DNA of 64,000 bases, taken from positions 31,187-95,186 of the forward strand of contig JAACSL010000018.1 of NCBI GenBank assembly GCA_009993955.1, given 5' to 3'. Each line of letters begins with the position of its first letter. Within the stretch, counting starts at the first letter, position 1. The translations under genes and the position numbers were made by a program. Positions 29,319 to 37,856 of the stretch are shown in pieces. The notes under the pieces are model-generated. The model was given only the letters and a program-made list of their open reading frames with translations. It did not search any database and had not been told where the DNA came from. This DNA comes from Paraglaciecola sp. (GTDB lineage: Bacteria; Pseudomonadota; Gammaproteobacteria; Enterobacterales; Alteromonadaceae).

Positions 29319-29499
29319 GGTAATCTTCCCAAGAGGTAGCAGTAAAAGAACAATAAATACGCGCCAGCGCCACGTCAGACACAAGACCTAACCGTTTTGC
29401 TTGCTGATTTTTCTTTTACTTACACAGCTGACTAAAAAATGGCGCGCAGTATGCCACAAGTTGGCGAGGATTTCTTCGTCAGCTTAGGTTTTTTAGGGA

Positions 29500-30387
29500 T
29501 TAATTTAAGCAGGTATCGATTTGACGGGCTGGAAAAATACTATCCAAGGTGGCATTTAACATACGCCATTGCTGTGCCATCGCGTCAGCTTGCTGCTGAG
29601 TTAACACCGCGCCCTGGGCGGCTATTCGCTCATCTTCAATTTTTGTGTAATGAAAAAGCGTTAAGGCAAGAGCTGGTTGACTGTTTAATCCGCCTGTTTG
29701 ATTAAACTCGGCGTACAGATTATCAATATTCTTTTGTGAGTCATCAACAAACACCACATTGGCAAAATGACGATTTGTTTTTTGCAAAATATATCGCAGC
29801 ATTTGCCCTTTATTCATACCAGAAGTCATCATAATACCGCCCATGTAGCTCATCTCACGCTGCAGTTTTTCACGATAAACCGGAGCAGGGGTGTTGGCGG
29901 GAGCCAAAGCGGTAATACTCATATCAATGCCAGCTCGTTTTAATTCACGTTCAGTGGCAAAACGGCTACCCGGTGAACGTGACGTTAAGGCAAAAACTGT
30001 GATGCCTTGTTTTTGCCATGACTCAATAAGCTGGGGTAAGTGGGGTTCAGTTAAGCGCATCGGTGCCAGTTCATACAACAGATTAATGCTATCTTCATAC
30101 AAACAACTCACCATTTGCTCTGCTGTTGGTTTAATGGCTAGGTCTTGATGCTGCCACTGATACCAAATATCACTACCAAGATCACTGGCGCTGGTCAGTA
30201 TGGTGTTATCGATGTCGAGTACAATAAGTAACTGTTTTGCTGAATCCTGACTCAGAATATTCTGTACTTCAGCTTCGACTTGGCTGTAAGCCTTGGTCTC
30301 TTTCACTACGACCTTGGGGTTGCTCGCTTGGGCAACACAAGCGCTGAGTAACAAGGCTACAATGCTAATAAAAAAAGTCTTATTCAT
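29500..30387 (-). CDS. DUF2608 HAD-type phosphatase, probable lipoprotein
   Basis: The 295-residue precursor has a signal ending in lipobox LSAC (Cys17). The HAD motif I D58-I-D60-N-T62 is intact, with ALTSRS (motif II), a MNKGQ lysine and VFVDDS (motif III), so phosphatase chemistry is plausible outside the cytoplasm. DUF2608 proteins are poorly characterised. It lies 23 bases downstream of bamE, so they may be co-transcribed. Confidence 0.82.
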   Translation of the reverse strand: MNKTFFISIVALLLSACVAQASNPKVVVKETKAYSQVEAEVQNILSQDSAKQLLIVLDIDNTILTSASDLGSDIWYQWQHQDLAIKPTAEQMVSCLYEDSINLLYELAPMRLTEPHLPQLIESWQKQGITVFALTSRSPGSRFATERELKRAGIDMSITALAPANTPAPVYREKLQREMSYMGGIMMTSGMNKGQMLRYILQKTNRHFANVVFVDDSQKNIDNLYAEFNQTGGLNSQPALALTLFHYTKIEDERIAAQGAVLTQQQADAMAQQWRMLNATLDSIFPARQIDTCLN

Positions 30388-30410
30388 GAACAGTTTTCAC
30401 AACAATGCTG

Positions 30411-30767
30411 TTATTGGTCAAGGGGGATGGCAAAGTCTTCGGATAATTCAAAATCGCCCACTACTTCACTGACTTTATCGTCAACAAACACGATTTTCAG
30501 TTCTTTGCGAAAATCGTCGCCACGTTTTTTCATACCACGTTTCATTTGATACAAGTAGTACCATGTATCGTGGTCGAAGGAATCTTCAACAACGGGTTTA
30601 CCCAATACATACACAACTTGTTCTTTAGTCATCGCAATACGCAATTTTTTGACGTCTTTCTCATCTAAAAAATTGCCTTGGGGAACATCAATACGGAAAA
30701 TCCAATCAGCACAGGCCGACAGCATCAGTGTGGCACTGAGCACCACGATTAAATTTCTAAACTTCAT
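30411..30767 (-). CDS. bamE: Outer-membrane assembly lipoprotein BamE
   Basis: The 118-residue precursor has lipobox LSAC (Cys19) and the BamE/SmpA core: QGNFLDEKDVKKL, MTKEQVVYVLGKPVVEDSF and DTWYYLYQMKRG. BamE supports the BamABCD beta-barrel insertase. It is next to recN (recN upstream, same strand), an arrangement also found in E. coli. Confidence 0.95.
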   Translation of the reverse strand: MKFRNLIVVLSATLMLSACADWIFRIDVPQGNFLDEKDVKKLRIAMTKEQVVYVLGKPVVEDSFDHDTWYYLYQMKRGMKKRGDDFRKELKIVFVDDKVSEVVGDFELSEDFAIPLDQ

Positions 30768-30868
30768 TATAATTTAGTATCTCAGACGATGAAAAATAAG
30801 GTCAACCTATAATTAAAATAGGCGACGCATCCTACCCCAGCCGAGTTACCGCAATCAATGCTTTATTA

Positions 30869-32542
30869 CTAGGAATTACTGATTTGCAACAATTCTCTGG
30901 CGTTAGCAATGGCAGACTCAGTTAAGGTGTCACCTGCTAGTAGACGCGCTAATTCATCAATTCGTTCATTTTCTACCAAACAAATCATATGAGTTTCAGT
31001 CGTCGATTTGTCACTGAATTTGGTCACAAACATTTGATTGTGTGCTCTGGCCGCAACTTGCGGTAAGTGCGTCACACAAATTACTTGGGTTGATTCTCCC
31101 AGTTTCCGTAATAATTGACCCACGATAGAGGCGGTTGCACCACTTATCCCACTATCGACCTCATCAAATATCATGGTAGCAACCTGCTGCTTACTGCTAC
31201 CAATGACTTGAATAGCCAAACCAATTCTTGATAACTCACCACCAGACACCACTTTTTCCAGATCATCCAATGCTTGTCCGGCATTGGTTGAAACCTTAAA
31301 TTGAATCTGATCTAAACCCAAACGCTGCGGTGTGGCTGAAGCCACATGCATAACGTCTATGGCAAATTGCGCATCAAGCATATTCATCTTACGAATATGA
31401 TGCTGAACTTGGGCGGCCAATTCTTTGGCTACTTTTTGCCGTGATTCACTGAGTTTCTTGGCGGCTAAATAATAACGTTGTTCACTGCTTGCTATCTGTT
31501 CTTTTAAATCAGCCAGTAGATCATCATCCTGCACTAAGCTTTGATATTCGGCTGATAAAGTTTGATGGTGTTGGTACAGATTTTCTGGGGTAACTTGATG
31601 TTTTCTGGCAAAGTCTAAGGCTTTTGAAAAACGCGCTTCCACAGCTTGCATGCGCATGGGATCTATTTCTAGATGGTCTGTGTAAGTGCGCAATTCTTTA
31701 GCGGCTTCCTCTATTTGAATAGCGGCATCATTTAGCATCGTCACAATAGGGCTTAAGGCTGCATCATGCTCCTGCAATTCAATTAAACGTTCCAGACTGT
31801 TTTGCACGGCGCTCAATGCGTTAAATTCATCAGCTTCATATAACTGATGAAAACTAAGCTGAGTTTGTTCTAACAAGGTTTGACTGTGGCTGAGTTTTTT
31901 ATGGTCAGTTTCCAGTTCAGAAAATTCATTGTCTTGTAACGCAAATTCATCCAGTTCTTGAATTTGATAAGCCAATAACTGAGCCCTGTCGGCTCGTTGT
32001 TGTTGGCCCTCTAACAACCCCTGATAGTGTTTTTGTTGCTCTTTTAAACTTTGATAAGCCTCAGATACGGCACTTAACAGTGTTTTATGATCGGCGACGT
32101 CATCTAACAAACTGCGTTGATTGTCACTTTTTAATATCTGTTGATGAGCATGTTGACCATGGATGCTTAATAAATACGCACCTAAACTTTTCACTTGTTG
32201 CAATGACACAGGTACGCCATTGATAAAGGCTTTTGAACGGCCTTCTGCGGAAATAACCCGACGAATCAAACACTCATTTTCATCAAGTAACTCATGGGTT
32301 TTTAGCCATGTCTTGGCCAATGGAAGCCCTGTGAGATCAAAACAGGCACTGACTTCTGCTTTATCTGCACCCGTTCGCACCATGCTAATGTCTGCTCGAT
32401 CACCTAGACATAAACCTAGGGCATCCACTGATATAGACTTACCAGCGCCTGTTTCACCAGTAATAGCCGTCATACCTTTTGAGAAATCAACATCCAAGGA
32501 TTTGACCACTGCAAAGTTACGAATAGAAAGATGCATTAACAT
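30869..32542 (-). CDS. recN: DNA repair protein RecN
   Basis: The 557-residue SMC-like ATPase acts in double-strand break repair. Walker A (TGETGAGKS) is near residue 30, a long coiled coil occupies the middle, and the C-terminal signature VVSGGELSRI and Walker B MIFDEVDSG complete the split ATPase. The N terminus MLMHLSIRNFAVV matches E. coli RecN, so ATG 32542 is the start, though the ribosome site is poor. LexA-like sites lie directly upstream. Confidence 0.97.
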   Translation of the reverse strand: MLMHLSIRNFAVVKSLDVDFSKGMTAITGETGAGKSISVDALGLCLGDRADISMVRTGADKAEVSACFDLTGLPLAKTWLKTHELLDENECLIRRVISAEGRSKAFINGVPVSLQQVKSLGAYLLSIHGQHAHQQILKSDNQRSLLDDVADHKTLLSAVSEAYQSLKEQQKHYQGLLEGQQQRADRAQLLAYQIQELDEFALQDNEFSELETDHKKLSHSQTLLEQTQLSFHQLYEADEFNALSAVQNSLERLIELQEHDAALSPIVTMLNDAAIQIEEAAKELRTYTDHLEIDPMRMQAVEARFSKALDFARKHQVTPENLYQHHQTLSAEYQSLVQDDDLLADLKEQIASSEQRYYLAAKKLSESRQKVAKELAAQVQHHIRKMNMLDAQFAIDVMHVASATPQRLGLDQIQFKVSTNAGQALDDLEKVVSGGELSRIGLAIQVIGSSKQQVATMIFDEVDSGISGATASIVGQLLRKLGESTQVICVTHLPQVAARAHNQMFVTKFSDKSTTETHMICLVENERIDELARLLAGDTLTESAIANARELLQISNS

Positions 32543-32552
32543 AATATGAGAT

Positions 32553-32591
32553 ACATGGTTAAATATACAGTAACTGTAAATATAACCATGT
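32553..32591. promoter_or_regulatory. LexA-box-like inverted pair upstream of recN
   Basis: The minus strand carries TACTGTATATTTAACCATGT (32572-32553), close to E. coli recN SOS boxes. The plus strand carries a second copy, ACTGTAAATATAACCATGT (32573-32591). The two form a 39-bp inverted repeat with 17 of 19 arm positions matching. The 3' half of each box (CCAT instead of ACAG) is imperfect. Confidence 0.6.
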
Positions 32592-32654
32592 GTTTGCTGG
32601 CTGTCTAGTGGAGCAATAAAATATTTCTATTCACAACTGGCACAAAAAACAGGA

Positions 32655-33530
32655 TTAATACAGTTTTGTGCCCCAGTTCAACTTGGTGCGAAGCACTTTA
32701 AAATAGTTGTAGTCTTTGGGGTGGATGAGGGACAAACGTTGGGTTTTTTTGCGGATCAGCACTTCATCGCCAGGTAATACACTGAGTACAATATGACTGT
32801 CACAGCTTACTTGTAGGTTGTCACGGTTTTCAGGCGACACTTGCATTTTCACTACACTATTTGCATCTACCACAATCGGCCGACTACTCAATGTATGGGG
32901 AAACATGGGCACCAAGGTTAAGGCATCAAGATTGGGCATTAAGATAGGGCCACCACCGGATAAAGAATAGGCGGTTGAGCCAGTGGGCGTAGCAACGATT
33001 AAGCCGTCTGAGCGCTGGCTATAGACAAAAATATCATCAATGTACACCTCAAATTCGAGCATGTGGGCAACTTTGCCGTGGTGCAACACTACTTCATTGA
33101 CGGCACTGTTTCTACTCTGAATTTTGCCGTTACGAGACACTTCTACTTCTAATAAAAAGCGTTGCTCAGCAATGCCTTCACCATTAAAGATACTGTCAAG
33201 TTGCGGTTCTACATCGTCAGGATTGATATCGGTAAGAAAGCCTAAGTTACCGCGGTTTATACCTACCACCGCCACATTAAATTCGGCCAATACTCGTGCC
33301 GCGCCAAGCATATTACCATCACCACCGACCACGATGGCGAGGTCGGCTTGTTTACCGATTTCGGTAATACTGGCTGACTCAAACCCTTCCGAATCCAGTC
33401 TATTGGCCGTATTTTCTTCTACCAAAACCCGGCAGCCGCGGTTTTTGAGGTAAACAATCAAGGCTTTAAAACTGAGGTTAGCACCCTGATGTGCCTGTTT
33501 GCCTATCAGTCCAACGGTAGCAAATTCCAT
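32655..33530 (-). CDS. nadK: NAD kinase
   Basis: The 291-residue enzyme phosphorylates NAD to NADP. The nucleotide-binding GGDGNML is near residue 71, [11 protein letters not shown] follows, and [15 protein letters not shown] near residue 180 is the second diagnostic motif. It is upstream of recN on the same strand, the recN-nadK neighbourhood conserved in gammaproteobacteria, but separated by the LexA-like promoter region. Confidence 0.97.
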   Translation of the reverse strand: MEFATVGLIGKQAHQGANLSFKALIVYLKNRGCRVLVEENTANRLDSEGFESASITEIGKQADLAIVVGGDGNMLGAARVLAEFNVAVVGINRGNLGFLTDINPDDVEPQLDSIFNGEGIAEQRFLLEVEVSRNGKIQSRNSAVNEVVLHHGKVAHMLEFEVYIDDIFVYSQRSDGLIVATPTGSTAYSLSGGGPILMPNLDALTLVPMFPHTLSSRPIVVDANSVVKMQVSPENRDNLQVSCDSHIVLSVLPGDEVLIRKKTQRLSLIHPKDYNYFKVLRTKLNWGTKLY

Positions 33531-33707
33531 AGAGAAGCATCTAAAAATGACGATAAGCTAGTATAAACACGGGGGCTGAATAAAGTCATAATTTTATACC
33601 CCAGCCGCGTTAAAAACTTTGTCGGCAAACTATTCTCTGTTTTGCCATTGACTCCCTTTCTTGGATGTTTTTATAGTGGGTTTGATTCCCTTTTAATAGA
33701 AGTATCC

Positions 33708-34733
33708 ATGGGTCCCTTAATGATTGACGTGTCAGGGTATGAACTGACACCTGAGGAAATAGAAATATTGGATCATCCGTTGGTGGGTGGTCTCATTTTG
33801 TTTTCGCGTAATTACCACGACCAGAAGCAACTTCGCGATTTGGTCAAACATATCCGCGCTGTGGCGCGCCATTCACTGCTCGTTGCGGTTGATCATGAGG
33901 GGGGCAGGGTGCAACGTTTTCGCCAAGGGTTTAGTGCGATACCGGCGATGGGGGCATTGTTTGACCAAACTCGCCGTGAACAAGCTCAGGCCGTGCTTAA
34001 GTCTGAACAATGCGCTGCACATTTTGGCTGGTTAATGGCGGCTGAGTTACTGGCCTTCGATATTGATATCAGCTTTGCTCCGGTATTGGATGTCAGAGGG
34101 ATATCTGAGGTGATAGGTGATCGCAGTTTTCATCACCAAGCAGAGCATGTTATCCGCTTGGCCAGTCACTTTATTCGTGGCATGAACAAGGCGGGCATGC
34201 AGGCGACAGGCAAACATTTTCCCGGACATGGCAGCGTAAAAGAGGACTCACACGTAGCCATGCCTGTCGACCGGCGAGAGCGCAGTGAGATTTTTGCCCT
34301 AGATATGCATATTTTTAAGGCCATTCATCAACTGGGTTTATTGGCTGCTGTTATGCCTGCCCATGTTATCTACCCCGCTGTCGATGAACTACCAGCGGGT
34401 TTTTCCACTATTTGGATCCAACAAATTTTACGCAAAGAATTAGCCTTTGACGGTGTGGTATTTTCGGATGATCTGTCGATGCAAGGGGCGGTACAAATGG
34501 GTAGCATTGTTGACCGTGCACGCTTGGCGCAAGCTGCGGGATGTGACATGGTTTTGGTCTGCAATAATCCTAAAGGAGCCAGTCAAGTCATTGATGCACT
34601 TCCGAGTACCCTGAGCGCCACCCGAGCCAAACAGTTACGTAAAGGTGCACATGTTGATTTTGTGACACTGCAAAAATCCCCTGATTATCGTTTGGCCAAA
34701 CGCGCTTTAGATGAGTTCCATGCGCACCAATAG
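33708..34733 (+). CDS. nagZ: Beta-N-acetylhexosaminidase NagZ
   Basis: The 341-residue cytosolic family 3 glycosidase removes GlcNAc from muropeptides during cell-wall recycling. The N terminus MGPLMIDVSGYELTPEE matches E. coli NagZ and sets the start at ATG 33708. KHFPGHG near residue 166 is the family 3 signature with the catalytic-loop His, and the nucleophile Asp is in VVFSDDLSM. The downstream transporter gene overlaps its 3' end by 23 bases. Confidence 0.96.
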   Translation: MGPLMIDVSGYELTPEEIEILDHPLVGGLILFSRNYHDQKQLRDLVKHIRAVARHSLLVAVDHEGGRVQRFRQGFSAIPAMGALFDQTRREQAQAVLKSEQCAAHFGWLMAAELLAFDIDISFAPVLDVRGISEVIGDRSFHHQAEHVIRLASHFIRGMNKAGMQATGKHFPGHGSVKEDSHVAMPVDRRERSEIFALDMHIFKAIHQLGLLAAVMPAHVIYPAVDELPAGFSTIWIQQILRKELAFDGVVFSDDLSMQGAVQMGSIVDRARLAQAAGCDMVLVCNNPKGASQVIDALPSTLSATRAKQLRKGAHVDFVTLQKSPDYRLAKRALDEFHAHQ

Positions 34734-36129
34734 TTATTGGCTATGTTTGTCAGTGCTGTGCGCCGTGCTCAGCTATGGCTTGTTACGTTATGTCGACCAG
34801 AGCCACATGATTGCCGCCACGGTAGCCATTACAGTGCTGACCGCTGGGCTTTGGATCAGTGAAGCTTTGCCCATTCCCGTTACCAGTTTAATTCCATTTT
34901 TTGCCTTCCCAATGGCCGGCGTGTTAAGTCATACACAAGCTGCATCTGCCTTAGGCAGTCATGTGATCTTGCTGTTGATGGGTGCCTTTATGTTGTCAAA
35001 ATCCATTGAAAAGTCAGGGGTCCATCGGCGTTTAGCTTTTTACCTTGTGAATCTTACGGGAGGAAAAAGTGCGAAAAAATTAGTGTTTGGTTTTATGCTG
35101 ACCGCCGCCGTTTTAAGTATGTGGATCTCAAACTCCGCCACAACCCTGATGTTACTGCCCATCACCATGGCAGCCTTAAGTGGGGTGCAAGATAAACGTG
35201 TGGTTACTGCGATGCTGCTGGGAATCGCTTACGCTGCCAGTTTAGGTGGCGTGGGCACGCCCATTGGTACACCACCGAACATCATTTTTATGAGTGTGTA
35301 TTTGCAAAGCCAAGGGCATGAAATTAGTTTTCTGCAATGGATGAAAACCGGCGTGCCTATTGTGGTGGTCGGCATACCGGTGATTGCGTGGTGGCTGACA
35401 CGCCATTTAAATGATGAGCAACAATACATCTTGCCAAAAGCAGGGCAGTGGCAAACGGCTGAAGTGCGTGTCTTGTTGGCTTTTGGCTTCATCGCCTTAG
35501 CCTGGATTTTTCGGCCTTTTTGGACAGTGTGGCTGAATATGCCGTTTATTGGTGATAGCAGTATTGCGCTGGCTGGTGTGGTTTTAATGTGTTTAATCCC
35601 GAGTGGTGAAGGCCAAAAGACAAACCATCAGCCTGAGCCAGGTACTCAAAGCGCTAAGCCATCAACCTTGTTAGATTGGCAAACGGCAGTGGCGATCCCG
35701 TGGGGTATGTTATTACTGTTTGCTGGCGGTATTTGTATTGCCAAAGCCTTCGACCAAAGCGGTTTAAGTGAGTTGATGGGGCATAAATTAAGTGGTCTGG
35801 CCGATCTGCCCGTGCCACTGTTAATTTTAGCGGTGTGTTTGTTTGTCACGTTTTTAACTGAACTTACTTCAAATACCGCCACCGCCACCTTGTTAATGCC
35901 AATATTGGCGGCGGTGAGCATCGGTGCCGGCATCGATCCCGCCTTGCTGATGATGCCTGCTGCGATTAGTGCAAGCTGTGCATTTATGCTGCCCGTGGCA
36001 ACCGCACCCAATGCCATAGTATATGGCATGGATAAATTTACTATTCGTACCATGGCGCGAGAAGGATTGATGATCAATATCATGCTTGCTGTGATTGTTT
36101 CCGTGATAAGTTACTTAAGCTTGTCGTAA
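34711..36129 (+). CDS. SLC13/DASS-family anion:sodium symporter
   Basis: The 472-residue inner-membrane protein has about 11-12 helices. Both pseudo-repeat Ser-Asn-Thr motifs of the divalent anion:sodium symporters are visible (WISNSATTLMLLPI and ELTSNTATATLLMPI), plus GTPIGTPPN. It should import a dicarboxylate, citrate or sulfate; the substrate cannot be read. The start may be ATG 34711 (overlapping nagZ) or ATG 34720. The exported DUF1805 gene follows after 50 bases. Confidence 0.9.
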   Translation: MSSMRTNSYWLCLSVLCAVLSYGLLRYVDQSHMIAATVAITVLTAGLWISEALPIPVTSLIPFFAFPMAGVLSHTQAASALGSHVILLLMGAFMLSKSIEKSGVHRRLAFYLVNLTGGKSAKKLVFGFMLTAAVLSMWISNSATTLMLLPITMAALSGVQDKRVVTAMLLGIAYAASLGGVGTPIGTPPNIIFMSVYLQSQGHEISFLQWMKTGVPIVVVGIPVIAWWLTRHLNDEQQYILPKAGQWQTAEVRVLLAFGFIALAWIFRPFWTVWLNMPFIGDSSIALAGVVLMCLIPSGEGQKTNHQPEPGTQSAKPSTLLDWQTAVAIPWGMLLLFAGGICIAKAFDQSGLSELMGHKLSGLADLPVPLLILAVCLFVTFLTELTSNTATATLLMPILAAVSIGAGIDPALLMMPAAISASCAFMLPVATAPNAIVYGMDKFTIRTMAREGLMINIMLAVIVSVISYLSLS

Positions 36130-36179
36130 CAAACATGACTCAAGCGGTCAAAACCCTAAATGCACCGAAGGAATGAAAT

Positions 36180-36506
36180 ATGAAATCGATAGTGATAGCT
36201 GTGCTGTTAAGTTTTGTCGCCTTGACTGGGCGAGCAGAAAATTTCAATTGGGATGGGCTGCAGCGTGAGCAGATTGATTTAAAACTACCTCTGTTAACAG
36301 TCGAAGGCAACAAAGGGGTATTGGCTTGTGCCTACCTTAATATTGAAACGTGTGATAAGACCGGTGAGGCTTGTGCCATTGTTAGTGGTGTAAAGACCCA
36401 CAGTGATATGTTGGAAAAGCCAATAGTTGGGGTGTCAAAAGCCGCTTCAGCATTAGGTATTGAAATAGGCATGTCAGGGGCACAAGCTCTAGACATCTTG
36501 CGTTAG
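36180..36506 (+). CDS. Exported DUF1805 (YunC-like) protein
   Basis: The 108-residue precursor has a clear Sec signal (hydrophobic 4-16, AxA-like site near GRA|EN at about 20). The mature part matches DUF1805/YunC: LPLLTVEGNKGVLACAYLNIETCDKTGEACAIVSGVKTHSDML. Bacillus YunC is a small cytosolic protein of unknown function; an exported form is notable. The ATG has AAGGAA upstream. Its position after the DASS transporter may be functional or accidental. Confidence 0.8.
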   Translation: MKSIVIAVLLSFVALTGRAENFNWDGLQREQIDLKLPLLTVEGNKGVLACAYLNIETCDKTGEACAIVSGVKTHSDMLEKPIVGVSKAASALGIEIGMSGAQALDILR

Positions 36507-36537
36507 GCCGCACACCCTGAGTATAGCGGGTAGCACT

Positions 36538-37536
36538 TTAACCGCTTACCATGGCTTCAACATGCACCATGGGAGGCCTTAGGTACTTTTTGTCAACTAA
36601 GGTGCCTCGCCATGCATGATTACGGTGCATGTGAGCGGTGACTTCACGAATGAGTTCATACACAGCCACACTCGCCGCATCTTGCAGTTTGCGTTCTGCT
36701 ATCTGCAGATAAACATCACACTGCAACTCTGGTTTACTCACACTGATGGGGCGAACAGATTTGTTATTTTCCAAATGGAAAGCCGCACTAGATGGCAACA
36801 CAGCTAAACCAAAGCCTTGTGCCACATAGTGTAGGGTAGTCATTAACTGACCAAAGGCATTTTTTGGTTTTAAGGCAATGCCATTGACCTGTGCTTGTTT
36901 GACGAGTAAACGGCTTAAGGCATCCTGCTCGTCTGGCATAAATATGTCGTAATACTGCAATTCATTAAATTCAATGGCGCCATACATGGCCAACTCACTA
37001 TAAGAGGGATTTTTCGGTTCGCGTGAAATATACAGGTACAGATTTTCTCTGATTAAGTGCAAGCTATTTGCCAGCACAGAAGAAGATTCTGCTTGATAAC
37101 ACAAGGCAATATCGACTTTTTCATCTGCCAGCCATTGTTCAATGGTATGCGATGGCCCCACCCGAAAGGTGCATTCAATGTTAGCAAATCGATGCTCCAG
37201 TTCAGTCAATAATTCCACCGACAAGACGTTGCAAGCAGATTGACTCAGGCCAATCACGACCTTGCCTCGACACTCTTTTTTGCTGCCAAGGAGGTCGACT
37301 TTGGCGGCCTGAATTTGTCGCAAAATCAGTTTTGCATGCTGGGCAAAACGATTACCTGCATCGGTTAACTCTACCCCCCGAAAATCCCGCTCAAATAGTT
37401 TTATTTTCAGTTCATGTTCGAGATTGGCTAATTGCAGGCTCACAGCCGGTTGGGCCACATCGAGTTCTCTCGCAGCGGCGGTAATGCTACCGAACTCAGC
37501 GGTAGTCAGAAAATACTGCAACTGTTTTGTATTCAT
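36538..37536 (-). CDS. LysR-family transcriptional regulator
   Basis: The 332-residue regulator has an N-terminal winged HTH (residues 1-60, SITAAARELDVAQPAVSLQLANLE) and a C-terminal effector-binding domain of the periplasmic-binding fold. The overall look is Nac/CynR-like. It is divergent from the amine oxidase gene, the standard layout for a LysR protein controlling the adjacent operon, so its effector is likely the operon's amine substrate or product. Confidence 0.92.
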   Translation of the reverse strand: MNTKQLQYFLTTAEFGSITAAARELDVAQPAVSLQLANLEHELKIKLFERDFRGVELTDAGNRFAQHAKLILRQIQAAKVDLLGSKKECRGKVVIGLSQSACNVLSVELLTELEHRFANIECTFRVGPSHTIEQWLADEKVDIALCYQAESSSVLANSLHLIRENLYLYISREPKNPSYSELAMYGAIEFNELQYYDIFMPDEQDALSRLLVKQAQVNGIALKPKNAFGQLMTTLHYVAQGFGLAVLPSSAAFHLENNKSVRPISVSKPELQCDVYLQIAERKLQDAASVAVYELIREVTAHMHRNHAWRGTLVDKKYLRPPMVHVEAMVSG

Positions 37537-37856
37537 TTTCTTTCTCTGCGCCGCTCTGTGTTTGGATCATCATGTCTTGATGCAAGCATGCATTCACTGG
37601 TTCTAAGCCAAACAATGTATTGATGGCTAAGTTTTACCACCCGCTGCAAACAGCGTAAGTGAATGAGGCAAATTTGGTGCCAACGGCAAGGTACTGCCGA
37701 TTTTCAGTCGAGACAAAACAGAGGGGTCATAAAAAAAGTATGGTGCCCTACCATATTTTTCTGTGTTCTGTGCGCTGAGATCCATCGCTAGGATAAAGCA
37801 ATGATTTGACATCACTTTATTGCCAACTCCTACTGATAGGACACCAAAATTAGCCC
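37537..37856. promoter_or_regulatory. Divergent control region, lysR / amine oxidase operon
   Basis: The 320 bases hold no supported gene. They contain a LysR-type dyad with a T-N11-A core (37739-37755, TATGGT-GCCCT-ACCATA) flanked by A7 and T5 runs, and a TTGACA hexamer at 37806-37811 that may be the -35 box of the amine oxidase promoter. No convincing ribosome site precedes the ATG at 37857. Confidence 0.45.

Noticed and set aside
29439..29705. Plus-strand 88-codon frame
   Set aside because: Mostly antisense to the DUF2608 phosphatase gene, which has clear motifs and a signal peptide.
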